Source of the DNA: Bryobacterales bacterium
GTDB taxonomy: Bacteria; Cyanobacteriota; Vampirovibrionia; Obscuribacterales; Obscuribacteraceae
Assembly (NCBI GenBank): GCA_903970295.1
Contig: CAJCHQ010000103.1
Coordinates: forward strand, 1-6,350
Reading direction: 5' to 3'
DNA: 6,350 nt
Both the position numbers and the translations under genes were made by a program. Positions 1-5,318 of the stretch are shown here, in pieces. Positions within the stretch are counted from its first letter, which is position 1; each line of letters begins with the position of its first letter. The notes under the pieces are model-generated. The model searched no databases, was not told the origin of the DNA, and saw only the letters and a list, made by a program, of their open reading frames with translations.

Positions 1-239
1 AGTGGATCTTGATTAAATTCGGCACCCTGCAGCGCGCGCCGGTCGTAGCGCCCTACTTGAACGCGGCGCGGCCGGCCAGATATCCATTTATACACGGCAA
101 ACGACTTGACGCCGCTTGGGTTTACACAAAGCTCCAGTCCACGCAATTTTGTATCGTAGTAGTAGAGGCGTTTAAACTCCGGTGAGGGTTTCAAACCGTC
201 AACAAATGCATTACTGAATGTAGCTTCATTTCTAGACAT
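1..239 (-). CDS. Phage/island-type tyrosine integrase, N-terminal part (cut by window edge)
   Basis: The frame opens at an ATG at 239 and stays open to base 1, giving 79 codons; the rest lies outside the window. The translation holds a typical integrase arm-type DNA-binding domain: a YYYDTKLRGLEL stretch (about residues 27-38), then NPSGVKSFAVYKW (about 41-53) and a GRPRRVQVGRY strand (about 56-66). In the family this domain binds arm sites next to the attachment core, and the catalytic domain follows later. An ATG at 251 is also in frame, but GGAG at 246-249 lies 6 bases before the ATG at 239 and favours that start. The gene points away from the tRNA-Arg fragment at 471-518, its likely attachment site. 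The last 14 or so residues do not resemble the usual continuation of this domain, so a junction or decay near the left edge is possible. Identity as an integrase is fairly sure; completeness is unknown. Confidence 0.8.
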   Translation of the reverse strand, partial: MSRNEATFSNAFVDGLKPSPEFKRLYYYDTKLRGLELCVNPSGVKSFAVYKWISGRPRRVQVGRYDRRALQGAEFNQDP

Positions 240-470
240 AAATTTCTCCATGTTACAAGCGCCACTTTGCAGCCAGGTTAAAGTAGAATTTTAGCACTCG
301 TGACCCATTGGTGTCTTTTCTGGTGATATGCCGGTGATATGAATTTGAAATTAATGGGGTAAGCTAGAGAATACTTGAGAAAAATATGGTCCGGCTTAAA
401 CCCTTATATAGACAGCATTATCGGTAATTTGAGACAACCAACGAAAATATGGGAAAATAACGATTCTCCC
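240..470. other. Gene-free stretch upstream of the integrase, probable att arm region
   Basis: No convincing coding frame is present on either strand. The stretch holds the integrase leader and short GGTG-headed direct repeats, listed separately, and ends where the tRNA-Arg homology starts. It is richer in A and T than the flanks. I could not identify a clear promoter for the integrase gene here. Confidence 0.5.
310..341 (+). repeat. GGTG direct repeats, possible integrase arm sites
   Basis: The nine-base unit GGTGATATG occurs at 322-330 and again at 333-341. A related GGTGTC lies at 310-315, so the GGTG heads are spaced 12 and 11 bases apart, about one helical turn. They sit between the integrase start and the tRNA core. 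Short direct repeats in this position often serve as arm-type binding sites for integrases carrying the N-terminal domain seen at 1-239. The function is inferred. Confidence 0.4.
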
Positions 471-518
471 TGGCTACGAACCATGAGGTCGCAAGTTCGA
501 ATCTTGCCGGGCAGGCCA
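471..518 (+). tRNA. 3' fragment of tRNA-Arg(ACG), candidate attachment-site repeat
   Basis: The fragment runs from the anticodon arm to the encoded CCA. The anticodon loop CTACGAA is at 474-480, with anticodon ACG at 476-478. The variable loop AGGTC is at 486-490. The T arm is perfect: GCAAG 491-495, loop TTCGAAT 496-502, CTTGC 503-507. The acceptor 3' strand is at 508-514, the discriminator G at 515 and CCA at 516-518. The bases upstream of 471 show no D arm and no 5' acceptor strand, and the 5' side of the anticodon stem breaks down beyond three pairs. The gene is therefore only a 3' part, not a functional tRNA. Such 3' tRNA copies are left at one end of elements that integrate into tRNA genes; with the integrase just to the left, the element would extend leftwards and the intact tRNA would lie outside the window. 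Confidence 0.75.
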
Positions 519-538
519 ATCGAGAGGCTGACGACCAG

Positions 539-566
539 CGGCTTATAAGCGAATGAGCCGTTTTTT
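539..566 (+). terminator. Rho-independent terminator behind the tRNA fragment
   Basis: A five-base-pair stem (CGGCT 539-543 with AGCCG 556-560) encloses a 12-base loop and is followed at once by six T residues (561-566). It lies 20 bases past the CCA of the tRNA-Arg fragment, as expected for the original terminator of that tRNA gene. This supports reading the DNA right of 518 as the former flank of the tRNA locus. Confidence 0.6.
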
Positions 567-591
567 ATTGGGGGGAAGGTAAAACCGGACA

Positions 592-609
592 GGTGTAGCC
601 TGGGTGTAG
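592..609 (+). repeat. GGTGTAG direct repeat, 11-bp spacing
   Basis: GGTGTAG occurs at 592-598 and 603-609, giving an 11-base period. It resembles the GGTG repeats at 310-341 in head sequence and spacing, on the other side of the tRNA-Arg core. It could be a second integrase arm region, or coincidence; two short copies are weak evidence. Confidence 0.3.
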
Positions 610-661
610 TTTGAACCCGTCAATAACGTCGAGCCTGAACTGAAATCAAATTCGCACCATG

Positions 662-691
662 AGGGCGGTTCTTGTTTGCAAGAGCCGCCCT
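662..691. terminator. Strong hairpin, possible end of radC transcription
   Basis: Two 13-base arms (662-674 and 679-691) pair with only one imperfect position around the four-base loop TTTG. The stem is GC-rich and far stronger than chance. Neither strand has a clear T run after it, so it is not a textbook intrinsic terminator. It lies about 85 bases downstream of the radC stop codon on the minus strand, so it may end or stabilise that transcript. Another role, such as a small mobile repeat or recombination site, is possible. Confidence 0.45.
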
Positions 692-774
692 GTGACTTGA
701 TGTTCACTGTGCATAGCAGGCGGAGAATAGAAACAATAGCCCAGATGCTTGACTTGATGCCGGGCTTGCGTCCG

Positions 775-1359
775 CTAGGCTTGTCGCCGGGCAGCCCGGG
801 AAGCGCCGAAGCGCTCGCCATGGCGATTTAGTTGCCGAGGTTTCGGCGCACCCCTACTGCGGCGGCTGCCGAAATAGCGGGCGCAATGGGTCCCGGCCCA
901 AAGATAGCCGTGAGTCTCCCTCAAGCTGCACAAACCATTGGAGCTGACGATGATGTGGTCGATTACTTTCACTCCCAGTAAATCCCCAGCTTTGATCAGT
1001 ATTTCCGTAGTTTCGAGGTCTTCTCGGCTCGGTGTGAGGGAACCACCAGGATGATTGTGAGCGACGATAATCGAGTGTGAGTTTGCGATCAATGCTCCCT
1101 TAAACACCTCTCGTGGATGCACTAGGGATGCCGATAAGCTGCCATGAGAAATGATTTGATAATTGCAAATTTCATTGCGCGCCGTTAAGTGAAAGGCAAG
1201 AAAATACTCTTCTGAATAATGCCGAAGGGGTTCGACAAATTTTTCTAGATCGGTGGGAGTAGTTACTGGAAGCGGATTTGTACCAGGTTCCTTTATCAGT
1301 GCCAAACGCATTTCGGGCACGATGTACTTGAGATGTTTTTTCAATGTTCTGGCATTCAT
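775..1359 (-). CDS. radC: RadC-like JAB/MPN (JAMM) domain protein
   Basis: This 194-residue protein carries one RadC/MPN domain, about residues 30-150. The JAMM zinc site is complete: Glu84 in PREVF, then His101 and His103, Ser111 and Asp114, matching the HxHx7Sx2D pattern in HNHPGGSLTPSREDL. The N-terminal helix-hairpin-helix region of full-length chromosomal RadC is missing, as is usual for short RadC-like proteins on islands, phages and plasmids. The family is a metal-dependent MPN domain; despite the name, a role in DNA repair is not established. The ATG at 1359 is preceded by GGAG at 1368-1371 with 8 bases between. The family normally ends shortly after the SLRE motif (Ser145-Glu148). 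Here the frame continues for some 40 residues rich in Arg, Gly and Ala, suggesting loss of the original stop or a junction. The domain is secure; the tail is doubtful. Confidence 0.92.
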   Translation of the reverse strand: MNARTLKKHLKYIVPEMRLALIKEPGTNPLPVTTPTDLEKFVEPLRHYSEEYFLAFHLTARNEICNYQIISHGSLSASLVHPREVFKGALIANSHSIIVAHNHPGGSLTPSREDLETTEILIKAGDLLGVKVIDHIIVSSNGLCSLRETHGYLWAGTHCARYFGSRRSRGAPKPRQLNRHGERFGASRAARRQA

Positions 1360-1377
1360 TTTATTTTCTCCAATTTA

Positions 1378-1500
1378 ACTGCGGCTTTCGCCTCGCAAAA
1401 TCGGGGTACGGGGGCGGCTCTGCGGGTCAAGCGAATAGATTGAGGTGGTGCGCAGAGTTTTTGACCGGCGCTTGATGCGCGGTGGCGCTGCCCCCGTATG
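1378..1500 (-). ncRNA. Structured RNA leader of radC, candidate radC RNA motif
   Basis: In the minus-strand transcript an outer stem pairs 1487-1498 with 1407-1418, with one mismatch (1416/1489). Inside it, 1469-1475 can pair with 1427-1433 (seven pairs) and 1451-1457 with 1418-1424 (seven pairs). These two helices interleave, so the fold is an H-type pseudoknot. An alternative six-pair helix, 1461-1466 with 1425-1430, competes with the first and also gives a crossing fold. A final hairpin at 1380-1397 has a GGC/GCC stem capped by GAAA, extended by a UGC/GCA helix with a two-base bulge. It ends 8 bases before the GGAG of radC. A conserved 'radC' structured RNA is known from comparative genomics in leaders of radC and other DNA-related genes; position and complexity fit. 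I have not matched its consensus base by base. Confidence 0.6.
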
Positions 1501-1776
1501 CTGGAGGAAATAGAAAAGCCAGGGTTGAGTGCAGCTGTGAGTGTAAGCCGAGCAGGCTTCATTAAAGAAGTCTCTATACGATTCCACGGTGTGCAACGGG
1601 GCATCACTTTACTAATGCTGAGGGGCGCAGTGGCGGCAAGCTGCATTCTGATCGGGAAAACTACCTAATGGAATGCTAAATATCGCCAGTCAGGAACGTA
1701 TCCAGGTGTTCCACTTTTTGCGATAATAGAAGGGCGCGGCAACCCAACTGGCTGGGCTTAAGAGGAATCTTTTAAA
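1501..1776. other. Divergent intergenic region between radC leader and zinc-ribbon gene
   Basis: The stretch separates the minus-strand radC leader from the plus-strand zinc-ribbon gene, so it should hold promoters for both. On the plus strand a GATAAT at 1722-1727 could be a -10 box for the zinc-ribbon gene, but I see no good -35 box. GGAAC at 1692-1696 and GTTCC at 1708-1712 form a short inverted repeat just before it, possibly an operator. Minus-strand open frames across 1356-1646 are arginine- and serine-rich, overlap the RNA structure and resemble no family I know, so I do not call them genes. Confidence 0.35.
1761..1766 (+). promoter_or_regulatory. Ribosome binding site of the zinc-ribbon gene
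   Basis: AGAGGA lies 10 bases before a TTG at 1777 and 16 bases before the next in-frame ATG at 1783. The spacing favours the TTG as start codon. The alternative ATG would shorten the protein by only two residues. Confidence 0.5.
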
Positions 1777-3333
1777 TTGCCAATGGAACGCTACTATGAA
1801 GAAGATCGCCTGATCGAGAACATCAGGGCCCCGTTTCCATTGCATATCAACAATAGAACGCCGTTGTCTGAAGCACGCCCAGATATCGCCATAGAATGGC
1901 ATCCGTCGAAAAATGACGGTTATGGTCCTGAAGATTTTAGCTATGCATGCAGCCTAAAAGTATGGTGGCAATGTTCCCGAAATGAAGAACATGAATGGCG
2001 AGCAGAAATTGCAAACCGCACGAGCGCTCAGGGTTCGAATTGTCCACACTGCTACTTCGAATCATACGGACTTGATTTAAACGAGTTTCCACAAGTGTTG
2101 AAATTTTTCGACCGGAAGAAGAATAAAGGAATAAGCCCGAACAAAATTCCTATCGGTGACAAAATCTACTGGCATTGCGAAAAAGGCAAAAAGCACGACT
2201 GGCACTCTCGCTTCAACGTTAATGTAGTGGATGCTTTTTGCCCATTTTGTCGCGGACGCAAAGCTAGCCCTGACAATAACTTGACCATAGATCCGGTGCT
2301 GTCAAAACAATTTCACCCGACAAAAAACGGCGATCGAAAACCTAAAAACCTGGTTCCCACCTCTAAGCTTGATATTTGGTGGAAGTGTCCGCAGGGAGCT
2401 GACCACGAGTTTCTGATGCGGCCATATGAGCGAACAGTCAGAGGTAACGGCTGTCCATATTGCAGCCGAAGGAGATTTTCGAAAACATATTCTTTGCTTG
2501 CCGAATTTCCAAAAATAGCTAAAGAATGGCACAAAATCAATAATGGTGATTTAAAGCCAAGCCAGATTTCAAGCCGCTCTAAGAAATCGGTCTGGTGGAA
2601 ATGCCCCAAAGGCGATGACCATGAATGGGAAGCTTCGATAATGAACCGAACCTATCGGGGAACTAATTGTCCATTCTGTGCGAACCGATCACTGTCAAGT
2701 GAAAATAGCCTGGCTGTGATGTTTCCAGATATCGCCAAAGAATTTGACAAGAAGAAAAACTATCCACTTACTGCCAAAGATGTGGTGCCGGGCTCTGGAC
2801 AGGAAGTCTGGTGGAAGTGTGCTCTCAAACATTCTTGGAACCGCGCCATTTATCTCAGAACCCAGCGCGGTAGCCGCTGCCCCGAGTGCCCGGATTATCG
2901 ATCACATGCAATTACAGATCCCCTATCTAATCATCCAAAAATAGCAAAGCATTTCCATCTGACTAAAAACGGCGATCTGAAGCCGTCCGAAATATCATCG
3001 GGCAGTAAGAAAACGGTCTGGTGGCATTGCGCTGAAGGACCTGACCACGAATGGGAATACTGGGTCGGAGAAATGACCCGCAAGGGTTATAGATGCCCGT
3101 TTTGTGAAGGATTTAGACTTTCTGTCACTAACAGCCTAAAGGCGCTGCATCCAGCTTTGGCGCGCGAGTGGCACAAGAAATCGAATGAGCAAAAGGCGAG
3201 TGAAACTCTGCCAGGCTCAGCGTATAAAGCCTGGTGGCGCTGTGGTGAATGTGGTCACAAGTGGCAGCGCGAGTGCTATCTTAGAACAAGACGCCGGTCG
3301 GCCTGCCCGAGCTGTAAGTCCTATCCAAGCTGA
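1777..3333 (+). CDS. Seven-repeat zinc-ribbon protein (DUF4379-like)
   Basis: This 518-residue protein consists almost wholly of seven tandem zinc-ribbon units of 66-72 residues. The closing CPxC-type pairs lie at Cys89/92, 155/158, 226/229, 298/301, 368/371, 440/443 and 510/513. Each unit has a WW-x-C (YWHC in the second) and then a His before Trp or Phe: Cys66/His72, 134/140, 204/210, 276/282, 348/352, 418/424 and 489/494; the last also has Cys492. Every unit thus offers at least four plausible zinc ligands (C, H, C, C). Between ligands runs a motif like IAKEWH..KNGDLKPSEI. The pattern matches the probable zinc-ribbon family DUF4379, whose function is unknown; nucleic-acid binding is a reasonable inference. 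No enzyme domain, signal peptide or membrane segment is visible. The TTG start is set by AGAGGA upstream. The stop at 3331 abuts, in frame, the recombinase remnant. The gene looks intact. Confidence 0.87.
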   Translation: MPMERYYEEDRLIENIRAPFPLHINNRTPLSEARPDIAIEWHPSKNDGYGPEDFSYACSLKVWWQCSRNEEHEWRAEIANRTSAQGSNCPHCYFESYGLDLNEFPQVLKFFDRKKNKGISPNKIPIGDKIYWHCEKGKKHDWHSRFNVNVVDAFCPFCRGRKASPDNNLTIDPVLSKQFHPTKNGDRKPKNLVPTSKLDIWWKCPQGADHEFLMRPYERTVRGNGCPYCSRRRFSKTYSLLAEFPKIAKEWHKINNGDLKPSQISSRSKKSVWWKCPKGDDHEWEASIMNRTYRGTNCPFCANRSLSSENSLAVMFPDIAKEFDKKKNYPLTAKDVVPGSGQEVWWKCALKHSWNRAIYLRTQRGSRCPECPDYRSHAITDPLSNHPKIAKHFHLTKNGDLKPSEISSGSKKTVWWHCAEGPDHEWEYWVGEMTRKGYRCPFCEGFRLSVTNSLKALHPALAREWHKKSNEQKASETLPGSAYKAWWRCGECGHKWQRECYLRTRRRSACPSCKSYPS

Positions 3334-3357
3334 CAAAGCGCCGTTCTTGATGGTATT

Positions 3358-3984
3358 TTGGACATTCCTGCGAAGGAATATAAACGACCAGGTATCGACT
3401 TTTTGTCTGCGATGGAAATAGAAGCGCTACTGGCAGCACCAGATCGAACAACTTGGTGTGGGCGCAGAGATCATGCTTACCTCTGCGTTGCCTGGCAAAC
3501 GGGCTTGCTTGTGTCAGAGATGACCGCACTGAGGAGACAAGATGTCGAACTGACGAAGGGAGCGCACGTGCGCGTTTTCGGTGCGGGACGAAAGGAACGC
3601 CGCGTACCTCTGACTAAACTCACGGCGACCGTCTTGGAAGATTGGTTGCAGGAGCCTGCGCGATGCAAGGCAAAAACGTTGTTTCCAGATGCACGTGGCG
3701 GCCGACTAACTGCGGATGGTGTGCGATATTTCCTAAACACCCATATCGGCGCAGCGAGTGATACTTGTCCATCTCTTCAGGATAAGCAAGTCACACCGTT
3801 TCTCTTGAGGCACACCGCGGCCATGCAGTTGCTGCAGTCCGGCATGAGTCGAGAAATACTCGCACAGTGGCTCGGTCTTGAATCGGTGGCTAGTACGCAA
3901 CCATATCTTGATGCCAACCTAGCTATCCAAAAAAGAGCAAATCAGAAATCGAAGAACGTCTGCGGATTCACCATGAAGTTGTGA
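3358..3984 (+). pseudogene. Degenerate tyrosine recombinase, catalytic half only
   Basis: The open frame gives 208 residues from a TTG. It matches the catalytic domain of the multi-recombinase (RIT-like) site-specific recombinases: DFLSAMEIEALLAAPDRTTW, then GRRDHAYL, a TGL box, the GRKER strand, LFPDARGGRL, an LRHTAAM box and the LESV...YLDANLA nucleophile region. Homology starts upstream at 3334, directly after the zinc-ribbon stop, in the same frame. Intact relatives are near 300-400 residues; the N-terminal core-binding domain is absent. The active site is decayed: the box I Arg is Leu52 (TGLLVSE), the hairpin Lys is Ala (GAGRKER), the His of HxxR is Phe (PFLLRH) and the His/Trp of LGH is Leu (LGLES). 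Only the second Arg and the Tyr (QPYLDA) remain. Recombination activity is very unlikely. It could persist as a DNA-binding protein, but it is most simply a mobile-element fossil. Confidence 0.85.
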
Positions 3985-4130
3985 ACGCGCTCGCGCGCGG
4001 ATCTATCAATTGCGCTTGACTCCCTACGCTTAAAGACTGTACGGAGCGACGGCGAACAACTCAACGGCAAGCACAACAGGAGGCGTTGCGCCGTCACTCC
4101 TTTCGAGTCTAGCTCCGGGGTCAAGCGCTG

Positions 4131-4151
4131 GCGCAACGCTGAGCGTTGCGC
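4131..4151. repeat. Perfect 10-bp inverted repeat with one-base centre
   Basis: GCGCAACGCT at 4131-4140 and AGCGTTGCGC at 4142-4151 are exact reverse complements around G4141. A third copy of the core GCGTTGCGC lies at 4083-4091 inside the small palindrome GGCGTTGCGCC (4082-4092). The near-zero spacer suits a dimeric protein operator or a recombinase site more than an RNA hairpin. No T run follows. Confidence 0.6.
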
Positions 4152-4189
4152 GCCCCGCCTGGGGCCTGCCATTGGAAAGCAGCTGAAAG

Positions 4190-4366
4190 TTGTTTCAGTC
4201 TCAGCACGTTAAGACAAGCACGGAGGTATTTGTCGAGAGATTCAACGAACAATTCGCAAAGGGTTATGTCTACGCGCACTCCGCACACGAGGCAGAGCGC
4301 AACGCACGCGAAACTGCACACACGCGAATGTTTGGGCAGAAAGAGAAAGTTCAGGCGTTCCGATAA
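4190..4366 (+). CDS. Possible small unknown protein or gene remnant (58 aa)
   Basis: A frame from TTG at 4190 to TAA at 4364 encodes 58 residues. Unlike its neighbours it has a protein-like, amphipathic composition, for example STEVFVERFNEQFAKGYVY and then HSAHEAERNARETAHTRMF. It could form two helices. There is no ATG start, and only a weak GGAAAG upstream. I recognise no family. It may be a piece of a lost gene. Coding status is uncertain. Confidence 0.2.
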   Translation: MFQSQHVKTSTEVFVERFNEQFAKGYVYAHSAHEAERNARETAHTRMFGQKEKVQAFR

Positions 4367-4406
4367 ACGAGCGCAGGCAGGTCGAATTCTAGAGAGAACG
4401 TCAGTA

Positions 4407-4483
4407 AATGAGGCGCAAATGAGCCGCAAGTGAGCCTTAAATGAGGCACAGAATGAGCCGTGGTGAGGCGTAAATGAGGCGCA
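4407..4483. repeat. Seven phased 11-bp repeats, AATGAGSCGYA-like
   Basis: Seven units based on AATGAGGCGCA or AATGAGCCGCA run head to tail. Their TGAG cores start at 4409, 4420, 4431, 4442, 4454, 4464 and 4475, spaced 11, 11, 11, 12, 10 and 11 bases. Units 1 and 7 are identical (4407-4417 and 4473-4483); the inner ones differ by a few bases. The array starts 10 bases beyond the stop of the minus-strand ATPase remnant. Phasing near one helical turn is typical of protein-binding iterons, but it could also be a simple slippage-grown repeat. No replication gene is nearby. Confidence 0.7.
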
Positions 4484-4493
4484 AACGGCTGCT

Positions 4494-5226
4494 TTATTGC
4501 ATGGAGTCAGACAGCCGATATCCGGTCCCTCTCCCTGAGCCAACTTGAACAATAAGCCCTTTTTGCTTCAGCTCAACAAGGTCTCGGATCGCCGTAGCTC
4601 TGCTTGCACCGAAGAAATCTTGATATTCCGCACTTGTTATCGAGGGATGCGATCGCAGATAATCAATAGCTTTCACTTGTCGCTTGCTGAGCGCAGATTC
4701 TATTTGATGAGGTATTGCACTACGAATGTCTGCTACCAACGTGATTTTAAATGTATGTGCTGATGCGACATCGAAAGTGGGCGGTAATTGTCCTTGGGCT
4801 TTTAGCGCATCGGCTATTAGCAATGTTCCCGCACCCCAGCGCTCAATCAGACCGACATTGTAAAAGGATTCAGCGATTGTTTGTTGGGTGGATAGCTGTC
4901 GTGTTCCCGCAGCAAATCATCAGCGCTAAGCTTGTAGAACAGATGGCCCGGATTTGAGATCGTTAGATAGTCATCGTAAAGCCTGATCGTTGTCGCAGCA
5001 TCTGACACATAGTCCCGATGGCATATTGCATTTGCGATTGCTTCTCTAAGTGCATTCAATGGATACTCCCAAACATCTTGTCGCTCGGCCAACTTGCCAG
5101 ATGGCGATTGGGTAACTTGTTCGTTCCGACGAGCACCTTCTTTTGTAACCTATCTCGAAACCAAGCCATGGCTGAATCAAGCACGTCCCCATTTGATAAA
5201 GCTTTTGGAGGTGCGTTTGTCTGCCG
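4494..5226 (-). pseudogene. Frameshifted AlbA/RecG-C-terminal-like ATP-binding regulator remnant
   Basis: Three reading frames must be joined to recover the protein. The first part (about 5226-5130) gives DVLDSAMAWFRDRLQ. The second (about 5145-4879) gives EGARRNEQ, then WEYPLNALREAIANAICHRD, a GHKL-like ATP-binding region with SNPGHL and a DDLLREH stretch. The third (about 4877-4494) gives IAESFYNVGLIERWGAGTL, ADALKAQG and a winged-helix end (ALSKRQVKAIDYLRSHPSI). The second shift is a single missing base near 4877-4878: restoring one T on the plus strand restores NKQIAESFYNVG. This is the conserved C-terminal half of the proteins often named 'putative DNA helicase RecG C-terminal' or AAA-4/Schlafen-AlbA regulators; these are not helicases. 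The N-terminal AlbA_2 DNA-binding domain is absent, and an in-frame stop lies at 5227-5229. The shifts could be sequencing errors, but two shifts plus the missing 5' end favour a pseudogene. It lies behind kaiC on the same strand. Confidence 0.8.
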
Positions 5227-5318
5227 TCAAGTCTTTTTGCAGCGGCAAGTCAAATGGTCGCTCATTACAACCAAGGCGGCATAATAGAGACAATCGAGGG
5301 TCACCTGTTGTGTGATTC

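Larger units (their letters stand above)
3985..4406. other. Gene-poor stretch after the recombinase remnant
   Basis: No well-supported gene lies here. The stretch contains inverted repeats built on GCGTTGCGC (4082-4092 and 4131-4151) and one short frame listed separately. The longer open frames on both strands have unnatural composition, with Arg, Ser and Cys runs, and match no family I recognise. It may be the debris of a longer recombinase array or the former flank of an inserted element. Confidence 0.4.

Noticed and set aside
543..821. Minus-strand open frame of 92 codons after radC
   Set aside because: It overlaps the radC end, the strong hairpin at 662-691 and the tRNA terminator, has mixed composition and matches no family I know.
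1356..1646. Minus-strand frames of 96 and 73 codons upstream of radC
   Set aside because: Both run through the structured leader RNA; their arginine-rich sequence is explained by GC-rich stems. Any conservation would come from the RNA.
3358..3984. Functional site-specific recombinase
   Set aside because: Four catalytic residues are replaced and the N-terminal domain is missing.
4370..4395. Second copy of the tRNA-Arg att core
   Set aside because: GGCAGGTCGAATTCT only loosely resembles the T-arm region; too few matching bases to be a direct repeat of 471-518.
4146..4433. Plus-strand 95-codon frame
   Set aside because: The composition is dominated by Arg, Ser and Thr with no motif, and it overlaps the palindrome and the 11-bp repeats.
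4407..4483. CRISPR array
   Set aside because: The repeats are 11 bases and contiguous with no spacers, and no cas gene is near.
4121..4552. Minus-strand 143-codon frame with repeated CASF motif
   Set aside because: It starts inside the ATPase remnant in another frame, and its repeats are the 11-bp DNA repeats read through. The rest is Cys-, Arg- and Leu-rich with no domain.
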